Source: Novosphingobium aquimarinum
GTDB lineage: Bacteria > Pseudomonadota > Alphaproteobacteria > Sphingomonadales > Sphingomonadaceae
Reading direction: 5' to 3'
NCBI RefSeq assembly: GCF_009746585.1
Contig: NZ_WRPO01000003.1
Location: 1 to 64,000, forward strand
DNA: 64,000 nucleotides
The translations under genes and the position numbers were made by a program. Below, piece after piece: positions 1 to 6,763 of the stretch. The notes under the pieces were generated by a model. The model saw nothing but the letters and a program-made list of their open reading frames with translations. It did no database searches and was not told the origin of the DNA. Every line of letters begins with the position of its first letter. Within the stretch, counting starts at the first letter, position 1.

Positions 1-494
1 TCCCGATGCGCCGTGGCTTCCTCTATCTGGTGGCGATCATGGACTGGGCGACCCGCAAGGTGCTCGCCTGGCGGCTGTCGAACACGATGGACGCCGGCTT
101 CTGTGTCGCGGCGCTGGAGGAGGCGTTGGCCCGGTTCGGCAAGCCGGAAATCTTCAACACGGACCAGGGCAGCCAGTTCACCAGCTACGCCTTCACCAGC
201 GTGCTGCGTGACGCCGAGGTCCGCATCAGCATGGATGGCCGGGGCCGGTGGATGGACAACGTCTTCATCGAACGCCTCTGGCGATCCCTGAAGTACGAGT
301 GCGTCTATCTCCACGCCTTCGAGACCGGCTCGGAGCTGCGGGCTGGCCTTGGCCGGTGGATCACCTATTACAACACCCAGCGTCCGCACTCGGGACTGGC
401 CGGGAGAACCCCGGTCGAGGCCTATCGGCGGATCGGGCAATCAGATCATGGGGGGCATGCCCCCCATGATCTGATGATCAAACAGGCGGCATGA
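1..494 (+). CDS. IS3-family transposase OrfB (5' end outside window)
   Basis: This is the integrase-core half of an IS3-family transposase, which cuts and joins the IS ends. The frame is open from the window edge (codons at 3, 6 and on), so the Met at 6 is internal. DDE residues are visible: an Asp in 'AIMDWATRKVLAW', an Asp in 'NTDQGSQFTS' and the Glu in 'NVFIERLWRSLKYECVY'. The family-typical end 'TYYNTQRPHSGLAGRTPVEAY' follows. The last 18 residues are encoded across a 36-bp perfect palindrome and look appended to the usual family C-terminus. Whether OrfA and the frameshift site are intact cannot be seen. Confidence 0.9.
   Translation, partial: PMRRGFLYLVAIMDWATRKVLAWRLSNTMDAGFCVAALEEALARFGKPEIFNTDQGSQFTSYAFTSVLRDAEVRISMDGRGRWMDNVFIERLWRSLKYECVYLHAFETGSELRAGLGRWITYYNTQRPHSGLAGRTPVEAYRRIGQSDHGGHAPHDLMIKQAA
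440..475. repeat. 36-bp perfect palindrome inside the transposase 3' end
   Basis: The sequence from 440 to 475 equals its own reverse complement with no spacer; the centre is GCA|TGC at 457/458, flanked by runs of five to six G and C. It lies within the transposase reading frame about 80 bp before the IS end. There is no T run after it, so it is not a classical terminator. It could fold into a very stable hairpin or cruciform. Confidence 0.9.
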
Positions 495-555
495 ACGACA
501 ACCGGGATTAGCTTAACTCAGCCGCCAAACTGTCCAAGAACGCGGGACCACCTCA

Positions 556-760
556 GATCGCCCTCATTCAAAACCTGCTTGCCACGCTGTGCGACATAAC
601 CGTCGACCACGTCCGACAGCTCGATCTCGAAGACTTCACGATACTGTCAGAGGAAGTGGCCTTTCAGGTCGGAACGGTCGCAAGCGCTATGGGCTTTCCG
701 CCTCGCTTCTTCTTCGAGCCGCGAGCGGTTGGCGACGCTCAAAGCGAGCGGGTCCATTGA
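556..760 (+). pseudogene. Phage gene remnant truncated by the IS (possibly tail assembly chaperone-like)
   Basis: An open frame runs from the IS right end (first full codon at 557) to TGA at 758-760, giving 67 residues with no start of its own. The segment 'LLATLCDITVDHVRQLDLED' resembles the short helical tail assembly chaperone proteins of Mu-like phages, but the resemblance is weak and the identity is a guess. The 5' part has been removed by the IS. Its stop overlaps the TTG start of the next gene (TTGA), as is common between co-translated phage genes. Confidence 0.45.
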
Positions 761-1410
761 CCGGCACGCCGATCGCCGTCCTGCCACCTGCCGGCGCGAT
801 CTGGCCGGCTGTGCGCGGAGCCGGCGCCCCGCAGTGGATACACTTGCTGCCCGCCGGTACGATTCGCACGGCCGACAAGCACGGTCCCTATGTCGTGGAA
901 TCCATGCACGCGATCGCCAGCAAGCTCGCACCGGGCGATAAGTTGCCGATCGACGAATGCCATTCCACCGATCTCGCCGTGCCGAACGGCGGCAGCGCTC
1001 CCGCGCGCGGCTGGATCATTGCGCTTGAGGCGCGCGCTGATGGCCTTTGGGGCAAGGTTGACTGGACACCCAGCGGGCGCGAGTTGGTCGCCGATCGCGC
1101 CTATCGCGGCATCAGCCCTGTGATCCTGCACGACAAGAGCGGCAACGTCCTCGCCATCCTGCGCGCCAGCCTTACGAACACGCCGAACCTGCAGGGCCTC
1201 GTGACGCTTCATTCGGCAGGCGTCGAGAATGGCGACGATCTCGACGCTGGCGATCGAGAAGTCATCACCAAGCTTGGCCTGACCGAGGATGAGTATCGGC
1301 GCCAGAAGAGCGGCCCCGATCTCGAAGGCCTCGATGAAGCCGATCTCCATGTGATGCGGATGTTCGGCCTAAGCAAGGCGGACTATCTCAACGGCCGAAT
1401 AAAGGAGTGA
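757..1410 (+). CDS. Mu gpI-like prohead protease
   Basis: This 217-residue protein resembles the gpI family of Mu-like phages, the protease/scaffold precursor used in capsid assembly. Family-like segments are 'WIHLLPAGTIRTADKHGPYV', 'LPIDECHSTDLAV', 'ARGWIIALEARADGLWGKVD', 'YRGISPVILHDKSGNVLAI' and 'RASLTNTPNLQGL'. The end 'MFGLSKADYL' is like the normal family C-terminus, so the 3' end seems intact, although the protein is shorter than the roughly 360 residues of Mu gpI. TTG at 757 is chosen because it overlaps the preceding stop and family-like sequence begins there; upstream Met codons lie in a shadow frame. It is orphaned, with no other head gene nearby. Confidence 0.75.
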   Translation: MTGTPIAVLPPAGAIWPAVRGAGAPQWIHLLPAGTIRTADKHGPYVVESMHAIASKLAPGDKLPIDECHSTDLAVPNGGSAPARGWIIALEARADGLWGKVDWTPSGRELVADRAYRGISPVILHDKSGNVLAILRASLTNTPNLQGLVTLHSAGVENGDDLDAGDREVITKLGLTEDEYRRQKSGPDLEGLDEADLHVMRMFGLSKADYLNGRIKE

Positions 1411-1504
1411 CGCGCTCCCCCGTACCTACGTCCAGAACCGCTCCCGGTTATCGGCCGGGCGGCAAGATGAGCGCATCCCGGTCACAATAGCCTGCGACGA
1501 AATA

Positions 1505-1877
1505 CTAGAGAAGGTCGAATATCGACGATTGCCGATCGTCGCGCTCTTCGCTGATGATGCGATAGACGTGGCGTTCGCTATACGCGGTTTGCAGCGCGAT
1601 TTGGGCATTTGTCAGGTTGCCGCGCGAATGCAGGTCGAGCACACGTGCCCGCCGAGCTGCTTGCTTAGGAACATCGATCGAACCACCGCCAGCCCACGCC
1701 GCGAGGCGATCGGCAGCATCCCTGCCCATCACGACGCAAATTTGATGAGCGTCGCCAATCGAGCGGGGGAACATAGAGACGGGTTCCCCCAAAGTGCTCC
1801 GCAAGGCGCTGCGCGTCCATGTCGCCGATTGCTTCAGCGAGTTGACCTAAGGCGTCATCGCCTGCCCGCCTGGTCAT
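1505..1877 (-). pseudogene. Mor-like late-transcription activator, frameshifted
   Basis: Two overlapping frames together give one Mor-family activator. The frame starting at 1877 encodes the N-terminal dimerisation part ('ALGQLAEAIGDMDAQRLAEH', 'GGTRLYVP'). The frame ending at 1505 encodes the rest, including the helix-turn-helix 'LTNAQIALQTAYSERHVYRI'. The switch falls at a run of five G on the plus strand (1765-1769). Removing one base joins 'LYVP' to 'RSIGDAHQICVVMGRDAADR' exactly as expected for the family. The start overlaps the upstream gene's stop (ATGA at 1874-1877). It is either a real inactivating indel or a homopolymer sequencing error. Confidence 0.6.
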
Positions 1878-2398
1878 GGCTTCCTCAGATTGGCCGGAAT
1901 GTCATGCTTGCGCCGGATGACGCAGACGTGCGAGCGCGAGCAGCCGATCTCTGCGGCAATCTCGCTATCATTCCAGCCGAGTGCATTAAGGCGGCGAACT
2001 TCCGCGAGGTGACGGGCAACTCGCTGATCGCGCGCGCCATGGCCTAATCCAAGATCCCTTCGAAGGTGGACGACATAGTCGGGATGCAGACCGACCTTCG
2101 CCGCGATTTTCTTTACCTCCAAACCTTTGCGGCTCAGTCGCTCAACTTCCTTTCGCCGATGTGTCGCGCGCGCCGAGCGGCGGGCTGTGGGAACTTCGGA
2201 AAGCGCCTTAGCCTTCTCAAAGCCGATCGCTTTCGCGATAGGATGATCCGGCGTCATCTCCATCGGCCATTCGAATTCAGTGATCGGCGGCAATGCATCA
2301 GCGGCAGCCATGAGCCTCGCGCGGGCGGCCGACATTCGATCGATGAACGAGGATGCACCTGCGGACGATACGCGAGCAGGCCGAGCGCGCTTCTTCAT
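1874..2398 (-). CDS. Phage regulator with two HTH-like segments, Mor-related
   Basis: A 174-residue basic protein. The middle segment 'MTPDHPIAKAIGFEKAKAL' resembles the Mor-family linker region, and two helix-turn-helix-like stretches follow: 'GLEVKKIAAKVGLHPDYVVH' and 'GWNDSEIAAEIGCSRSHVCV'. It probably binds DNA, but the doubled HTH is not the standard Mor layout and no exact family is assigned. It sits in a chain of start/stop overlaps: its ATG at 2398 overlaps the stop of the ORF upstream, and its own stop overlaps the Mor-like start at 1877. Its position suggests a middle-to-late switch role in the phage. Confidence 0.6.
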   Translation of the reverse strand: MKKRARPARVSSAGASSFIDRMSAARARLMAAADALPPITEFEWPMEMTPDHPIAKAIGFEKAKALSEVPTARRSARATHRRKEVERLSRKGLEVKKIAAKVGLHPDYVVHLRRDLGLGHGARDQRVARHLAEVRRLNALGWNDSEIAAEIGCSRSHVCVIRRKHDIPANLRKP

Positions 2399-2583
2399 GA
2401 CAGCACTCGCGATTGATCAGCGGACCGAAGGTCGCTCGCGCAACAGGCACGAGGATCGAAATAAGAAGGGCTAAGAAGGGGGTCGGGAGCGCATTGGCCG
2501 TCATGGGGCATGCAATCACTCAGCGGCGCTCCACGGGCCTCCTGCGGCAAATTGCCGATGCGATGCCGAGCACGATCATGCAT
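2395..2583 (-). CDS. Small phage ORF, 62 residues, unknown
   Basis: No homology is recognised. The case for it is positional: its ATG at 2583 overlaps the end of the upstream gene (stop at 2576-2578), and its TGA at 2395-2397 overlaps the ATG of the downstream gene, matching the overlaps elsewhere in this operon. The product has five Cys and many Arg, Asp and Pro residues, which is unusual. A competing frame over the same DNA (about 2298-2504) would give a hydrophobic N-terminus, 'LPTPFLALLISILVPVARA'. Which of the two is translated, if either, cannot be decided here. Confidence 0.3.
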   Translation of the reverse strand: MHDRARHRIGNLPQEARGAPLSDCMPHDGQCAPDPLLSPSYFDPRACCASDLRSADQSRVLS

Positions 2584-2851
2584 CGCATTTATCCGACGCG
2601 CAGATTGCCCAAAGTTCGCCGAGCAATTCCAAAGTCTGCTTGGCGGTTTCGTCTGCCTCCGAGAGCAGTATCCGCGACGCGCCACCGATCGCCATGATCT
2701 TGTCGTTATCAAGGTGGCATTCGAGATCGCCAGTGGCATCCTCGATCGTTTCGGCAAGGTGGCGGCAGTACGTGACGCGGTAGCTCAGCTTCGCGAGGAG
2801 TTGGCTGGCCTCGTTGTAGACATCCTCTGCCTTTCGGTTGCTTCGGCGCAT
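2576..2851 (-). CDS. Hypothetical phage protein, 91 residues
   Basis: A mostly helical, charged small protein with no recognised domain, containing 'EDVYNEASQLLAKLSYRV' and 'EADETAKQTLELLGELWAI'. The start at 2851 (MRRSNRK) is chosen because it lies two bases past the stop of the upstream gene; an in-frame ATG at 2890 would overlap that gene by about 40 bases. It is part of the minus-strand early phage operon downstream of the MuA-MuB fusion. Its function is unknown. Confidence 0.5.
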   Translation of the reverse strand: MRRSNRKAEDVYNEASQLLAKLSYRVTYCRHLAETIEDATGDLECHLDNDKIMAIGGASRILLSEADETAKQTLELLGELWAICASDKCDA

Positions 2852-2852
2852 C

Positions 2853-3230
2853 TCAGTTGCTCCCACAAAGCTCTGCTGCCGATGGAGCATCGCCCGAGGC
2901 TACGCGCATCTCTTGGATGATGATTCCGAGTAGCGAGGCGAAGTCGTCGGCATTGACGTGCCCAAGGGTTGGCATGCGAAGGTTCGATGCTTCGACGCAG
3001 AACCCACGAATGGCAGATAACGCGCCGACAGCATGGCTTAGCCGATCCGTGTCGACGATCTTACGCTCCAGTCGACCTGATGCGCCAAGTCTGGGCTTAT
3101 TGCCCGCTGCCTTTGCTCCATAGCCGGGCGCGGTTTGTCCCCCCACGTGCCCGCCATTGCTCGCGAAGGCGCAGCCATTGTCGATTGGTTCGTTCTGATC
3201 GTGAGCAAGTCCGTCTGATTGAAAGGTCAT
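2853..3230 (-). CDS. Hypothetical phage protein, 125 residues
   Basis: No family is recognised. The N-terminal half is Gly/Asn-rich and looks disordered. The C-terminal half, with 'DTDRLSHAVGALSAIRGFCV' and 'DDFASLLGIIIQEMRVASG', is probably helical. The start at 3230 has a good ribosome-binding site, AAGGAG eight bases upstream. It follows the MuA-MuB fusion after 73 bases and runs straight into the next small gene, so all are probably co-transcribed. Confidence 0.5.
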   Translation of the reverse strand: MTFQSDGLAHDQNEPIDNGCAFASNGGHVGGQTAPGYGAKAAGNKPRLGASGRLERKIVDTDRLSHAVGALSAIRGFCVEASNLRMPTLGHVNADDFASLLGIIIQEMRVASGDAPSAAELCGSN

Positions 3231-3303
3231 CCTAAGAACTCCTTAAAGAACGTGGTTAATTCGGGAGGGGAAATGAGCCTATGAAAGGCGCGCATGGAGC
3301 CGC

Positions 3304-4545
3304 TCAGCCGCCCGTGATGATGTCGCGGATGAGGTCCAGCGAGATTGGAGCGTCCCCCGCCTCTCGGCGACAGACGGCGAGTTGGCGATCTGCCAGGCGC
3401 AAGTCACGCTTTGCTCGCCCATCCTTGAAATGGCCGACAAATTCTCGGAGCGCAGCGCCGTCCGTCACTCCGCGAGACTGGGCAAAGATCGTGAGGTCGG
3501 TGTCGGCCAGGTGGGTGTAAGCGAGTGGCAATTCGTAAAGCAGTCGGCTACGAACGGCGCCTGACAGAACGCTTTCGCCTGCGAGCGTTTCTGCCATCGC
3601 GAATTCGTTGTTGCCGACAAAGATCAGACCGACCGGGAAAGGCGTGGTCGTTCGATCGCGATCATTCCAGAACCGCAGCATTTCGATCGCTTCGCGCGAG
3701 AGATACTGCGCTTCGTCGAAGATGCGAGGCTTCATGTCGTCGAAGCGCTTCGCGTCGTTCTTTGCGATGTCGACGATCTGGTGATAGCGCAGCTCTTCGA
3801 TCGTGCGCCGCGACAAATGGAAGGCGTTTTCCGGTAACTCGATGCCGCGCTTGGCGCATTCGGTCCGAAGGCATGTGAGCGTCTCAAGGCGGATGCGCTT
3901 CCAACCTGCGCGTTGCAAAGGTGATTGCCAGCATCCCGCCAGAATGCGCCGCAGCCATTCCGCCAGTTCGACCAATTCGCTATGGTCGCGGCCTGCCGCG
4001 CGGAAGGCCTTGTCGAACGGCCTCGATACCCAGACGCGCTGCTGACCTGCGTCAGAGGGCCGCTTCCGGCCAAATGCATTAAGGTCCCAGCCGTGGTCCT
4101 CGGCCTGCTTCACCCAGTGCTGGACCGTCCGCTTTTTGACATCGTGATGATACACTGCATCGTCGATCGCGGCGCCTCGCTCGCGTGTACCCTTCTCGGT
4201 GTGCATGATGTGCCGCAGGACTGCGAGGCGCTTGCGTTCTTCCTCGGTCTGGTTCGGCGCCGGGATGAACTTCGATGTCATCGGCCGGACTGGCACCGGC
4301 AAATAGACCGGCTCCTCGCTTGCGGTTCTGAACGCCCTCTGAAAGGCCTCTGGGAGGCTGCTCAGAAGCACTTCATACCGGAGGCCAGAGCGACCACCAC
4401 CAGCTTCACCTGAAGCCTGACGAACTAGCAAGATGTGCCCGTTCCAAGGCAACCCCGCCATAGCTTTGCGAAGTGCCTTATGCCCGGCTTGGCGGCTTAT
4501 CCCTGCCAAAAATGCAAATTGCGGAGCAGATAGGAAAGTTGACAT
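3304..4545 (-). CDS. MuA-MuB in-frame fusion lacking the transposase core
   Basis: This 413-residue protein joins two phage Mu transposition proteins. Residues 1 to about 275 match the DNA-binding part of a MuA transposase ('APQFAFLAGISRQAGHKALR', 'LPWNGHILLVR', 'LRRILAGCWQSPLQRAGWKR', 'LRYHQIVDIAKNDAKRFDDM'). From about residue 276 the sequence is the C-terminal half of a MuB-type AAA ATPase: a Walker B-like 'IFDEAQYL', the sensor-like 'GLIFVGNNEF', then the helical end. The MuA DDE domain, the rest of MuA and the MuB Walker A are all missing. The junction is near 3720. ATG at 4545 is chosen because MuA homology begins there, seven bases after the upstream gene's stop. The protein might still bind phage-end DNA. 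Confidence 0.75.
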   Translation of the reverse strand: MSTFLSAPQFAFLAGISRQAGHKALRKAMAGLPWNGHILLVRQASGEAGGGRSGLRYEVLLSSLPEAFQRAFRTASEEPVYLPVPVRPMTSKFIPAPNQTEEERKRLAVLRHIMHTEKGTRERGAAIDDAVYHHDVKKRTVQHWVKQAEDHGWDLNAFGRKRPSDAGQQRVWVSRPFDKAFRAAGRDHSELVELAEWLRRILAGCWQSPLQRAGWKRIRLETLTCLRTECAKRGIELPENAFHLSRRTIEELRYHQIVDIAKNDAKRFDDMKPRIFDEAQYLSREAIEMLRFWNDRDRTTTPFPVGLIFVGNNEFAMAETLAGESVLSGAVRSRLLYELPLAYTHLADTDLTIFAQSRGVTDGAALREFVGHFKDGRAKRDLRLADRQLAVCRREAGDAPISLDLIRDIITGG

Positions 4546-4552
4546 TGTCGGC

Positions 4553-4786
4553 CTATCGCCCGGACGCCACAACAATACGGGCGATGAGGTTGCTCGCGGC
4601 AGGTCCGCGCCATTTGCCCTTGAGGGCGGCGCTCGCATTCTGGCGATGCACATTATTTCTACGGCACCATGCCGCGAGGGAGCTACCCTGACGGACAAAA
4701 CCCGCACGAACTTCCGCGAGTAGTGCTGGGCTAGCCTTTAAATGAGCGATCGTTTCGTTATGCAGAGTACCGTGTGCCATGAGCAC
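4553..4786 (-). CDS. Ner-like small DNA-binding protein of a Mu-like phage
   Basis: A 77-residue protein placed where Mu carries ner, between the repressor and transposase genes. The core 'LAAWCRRNNVHRQNASAALK' reads as a helix-turn-helix. Similar short proteins precede MuA in alphaproteobacterial Mu-like prophages. It should bind the early control region and limit early transcription. The start could be 4786 or the Met at 4780. It is divergent from the repressor gene, with only about 23 bases between the two starts, and the intergenic repeats at 4759-4837 overlap its start. Confidence 0.6.
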   Translation of the reverse strand: MLMAHGTLHNETIAHLKASPALLAEVRAGFVRQGSSLAAWCRRNNVHRQNASAALKGKWRGPAASNLIARIVVASGR

Positions 4787-4837
4787 ATTGATATGCGGAA
4801 TCTCGTGTTATGCAAGAGGAATATACGGAATCGCGTG
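4759..4837. promoter_or_regulatory. Three phased 16-bp direct repeats, probable phage operators
   Basis: Related 16-mers start at 4759 (TATGCAGAGTACCGTG), 4792 (TATGCGGAATCTCGTG) and 4822 (TATACGGAATCGCGTG). The last two differ at two positions and the first differs from the second at four. The spacings of 33 and 30 bp put them on roughly the same helix face. They span the divergent control region: the first lies inside the Ner-like coding start and the third inside the repressor coding start. They are the natural candidates for repressor or Ner binding sites. Confidence 0.5.
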
Positions 4838-5313
4838 CAGGTGAGCGATTGCGTGCGTCAATCGAGGGACGCGGGCTATCGCTTGCCGCTTTCTCACGAC
4901 AGTGCGGAGTCCCTTACCGCAGCTTGCAAGATTATGTTTCTGGGAAAAGCAGGCCTGGCTTCGAGCAGTTAATGAAATTCTCCAATGCAGGTCTCGATGT
5001 CGATTTTATACTCACCGGCAAGACAAAAGATGGTGTTATTGTATCACTTCCTGAGAGCATTTCGCTCGGTGATGGACTATCTTTTGGCAGGAGACCCTAC
5101 AAGGAAACAGAACTGACCGATTTCCGTCAAAAAATTTCTCAAGGTATCCAGTTAAGAGATTGGATCGATATTTGGAATTTTGCCGAGGATTATGTTCCTG
5201 CGAACCTCGAAATCGAGGATAGACGACGTCAAGCTGCTATTGCGCTTGTTGCCACAAGCGTATCAGTCGACCTTGTTCAGCGCTTGCGTCAACTTGGTTG
5301 GCTTAGCGAATAG
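4810..5313 (+). CDS. Phage repressor, XRE-type HTH protein
   Basis: A 167-residue protein with an N-terminal helix-turn-helix at about residues 14-48 ('LSLAAFSRQCGVPYRSLQDY', then 'SGKSRPGFEQLMKF'), followed by a C-terminal part with no recognised peptidase motif. Its place, divergent from the Ner/MuA operon, is that of the immunity repressor in Mu-like phages. The lack of an S24 Ser/Lys autocleavage domain suggests Mu c-type rather than lambda-type induction; that is inference. The codons are AT-richer than in the core genome. Confidence 0.7.
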   Translation: MQEEYTESRAGERLRASIEGRGLSLAAFSRQCGVPYRSLQDYVSGKSRPGFEQLMKFSNAGLDVDFILTGKTKDGVIVSLPESISLGDGLSFGRRPYKETELTDFRQKISQGIQLRDWIDIWNFAEDYVPANLEIEDRRRQAAIALVATSVSVDLVQRLRQLGWLSE

Positions 5314-5397
5314 AACAGGGCCACCATCCATTTTAAGCAAAATTGACACTACTTCTGAAGCCCAATAGCGTGTGCGCTTGGCGTGGAGGAGGGGTGA

Positions 5398-6267
5398 ATG
5401 GCAGAAGAATATACTCAGGCAGCACTATTGAACGTTGTTGCGACACCGCACCCGGAGGGTGTTTACGAGCGACTTCTCCGAAGCGCCGCTTACAACGTTG
5501 TTCAGTATTGGGGCTCCGAACATGCAGCAATAAGCCCGCTCCGAAAGGTGCGTAATCAAGACGGCTTTTTCGATTTCAGCTTATCGCTTTGGATCGAAAT
5601 AAATCCAGACGAGCCGACTATACGAAAAGAGGATTTGGCGAAAGCCAACTTTCCGCGCGAAGGACGAGAGTTTTCCGAAGCTTACGGTATCAACGGCCGC
5701 GTCTTCACCTGCGTCCTGGACACCCAAACTCACGTTATCACGGTCGAGCTCAAAAACGAGGATGGCAAGCGCCTATCGGCAGGAAGAGCCGAACTAATTT
5801 TTCAAAACCTTTTGAGCCCTCTGGTTCTCGGTGCTGATGCCGAAGACGTCGAGGTCACGCTCATCCCGCAAGACGACGCTTTAGATTATGTTCTTGGTTT
5901 CAATAGGTTAGACCGATTGGAAATCCTTGTAAAACTCCCAAATAACGACGATATTACCACCGAGACAAACCGCGTCCTGGGGCGTCTCCGTGAGATGAAT
6001 GCCAAGAGTGAAAAATCTGTCCTTTCTCGTTTGGCGGGTACCGATGGGATAGAGCCAGACGAAGAGCATCAAACTCTGGCTAGGGTTGCGGCCGCTGGCA
6101 ACGGCAAAGTCGAGACTGTTGGCTTAGATGAGGATGGCGAGAAGAGCGAGCGCTCTACTAGAGAGAAACCTAAAATTGTCAGATACATCCTCCAACGAGG
6201 TCAATCCTATCTTGGGGCTATCCGCAGCGTTGCGAGGCAAGCTCGCGACGATCATGACCCCATTTGA
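5398..6267 (+). CDS. DUF4747-family protein
   Basis: This 289-residue protein resembles the uncharacterised DUF4747 family. Family-like stretches are 'WIEINPDEPTIRKEDLAKAN', 'FPREGREFSEAYGINGRVFT', 'HVITVELKNEDGKRLSAGRA' and 'DALDYVLGFNRLDRLEILVK'. There is no signal peptide or membrane segment, and no enzymatic motif I can name. The start at 5398 has a strong ribosome-binding site (GGAGGAGGGG). Its 3' end overlaps the next gene by 14 bases, so the two are probably translated together. Base composition is AT-richer than the flanking core genes, which suggests acquisition. It may be cargo of the adjacent prophage. Confidence 0.75.
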   Translation: MAEEYTQAALLNVVATPHPEGVYERLLRSAAYNVVQYWGSEHAAISPLRKVRNQDGFFDFSLSLWIEINPDEPTIRKEDLAKANFPREGREFSEAYGINGRVFTCVLDTQTHVITVELKNEDGKRLSAGRAELIFQNLLSPLVLGADAEDVEVTLIPQDDALDYVLGFNRLDRLEILVKLPNNDDITTETNRVLGRLREMNAKSEKSVLSRLAGTDGIEPDEEHQTLARVAAAGNGKVETVGLDEDGEKSERSTREKPKIVRYILQRGQSYLGAIRSVARQARDDHDPI

Positions 6268-6763
6268 ACCCTTCAGAATATATTGGCGCATCTATGGCGG
6301 GGTGAAGGAACTCGTCAAATCTCCCTATTTATGGTTCGCGGTAGTACTGACATTAATTTGTCATCCGCTTTGGATGGATCAGGGCTTCCTGGATGACGAG
6401 CGTCCAGTTGCTGAAACGCTCCTCACTGTTGTCCCCGCGCTTATGGCGTTCACGTTAGCAGGTATGGCCATTGTCTTGGCCCTTTCTGGGAAGCAATTCG
6501 TTAGCGCAATTAGGGAAGACGGGCGTGAAAATTCGCTATTCATGCGCGTCGTCGCACTCTTCTTTCATTTCATCCTCGTGCAATCCATGGCTCTCGCTTT
6601 CGCATTCATCTCAGCAAGCTATCCGTCTCTTGACTCGCTAGCAGGACTTGCATTTTTCATGGCTTCTTATGGGGTAGCTTCAGCGGTTGCGATTGCAGCG
6701 ATGCTGCTCAACGTTTCGCGTGTTTATAATGCGTCGAAGGACGATGACGATCCGCCACGATGA
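6254..6763 (+). CDS. Four-helix membrane protein paired with DUF4747
   Basis: A 169-residue protein with four likely transmembrane helices: 'YLWFAVVLTLICHPLWM', 'LLTVVPALMAFTLAGMAIVL', 'MRVVALFFHFILVQSMALAF' and 'LAGLAFFMASYGVASAVAIA'. The tail is charged (KDDDDPPR). No family is recognised. ATG at 6254 is preferred over an upstream Met at 6128, which would lie deep in the DUF4747 gene. The 14-base overlap with that gene points to coupled translation. A soluble protein coupled to a small inner-membrane protein is the layout of several phage-exclusion systems, but nothing in the sequence proves that role. Confidence 0.6.
   Translation: MTPFEPFRIYWRIYGGVKELVKSPYLWFAVVLTLICHPLWMDQGFLDDERPVAETLLTVVPALMAFTLAGMAIVLALSGKQFVSAIREDGRENSLFMRVVALFFHFILVQSMALAFAFISASYPSLDSLAGLAFFMASYGVASAVAIAAMLLNVSRVYNASKDDDDPPR

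Larger units (their letters stand above)
1..555 (+). mobile_element. IS3-family insertion sequence, 3' part with right end
   Basis: The element enters from the left edge of the window, so only its 3' part is seen. It contains the C-terminal part of an OrfB-type DDE transposase, and the right terminal inverted repeat lies at about 530-555, ending in 'GGGACCACCTCA', a form typical of IS3-family ends (5'-TGA...TCA-3'). Immediately after 555 the reading frame of a phage-like gene begins in mid-gene, so the right boundary is placed there. The left end and any target-site duplication are outside the window. Confidence 0.85.
556..5313. mobile_element. Cryptic, rearranged Mu-like prophage remnant
   Basis: Mu-type genes are present but disordered. 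On the minus strand, running away from a divergent repressor at 4810, come a Ner-like protein, a MuA-MuB fusion, small genes joined by start/stop overlaps, and two Mor-like regulators. On the plus strand, facing them, is a gpI-type protease gene. In Mu the early and late genes run in one direction, so the convergent gpI shows inversion or deletion, probably linked to the IS at 1-555. There are no other head or tail genes. The transposase catalytic domain is lost, so the remnant cannot transpose on its own. The right limit is uncertain; the DUF4747 pair up to 6763 may belong to it. Confidence 0.7.

Noticed and set aside
2298-2519. A hydrophobic small ORF in the phage region (possible holin-like)
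   Set aside because: It overlaps the next gene by about 100 bases and competes with a frame whose start and stop both fit the operon overlaps; evidence is too thin to annotate.
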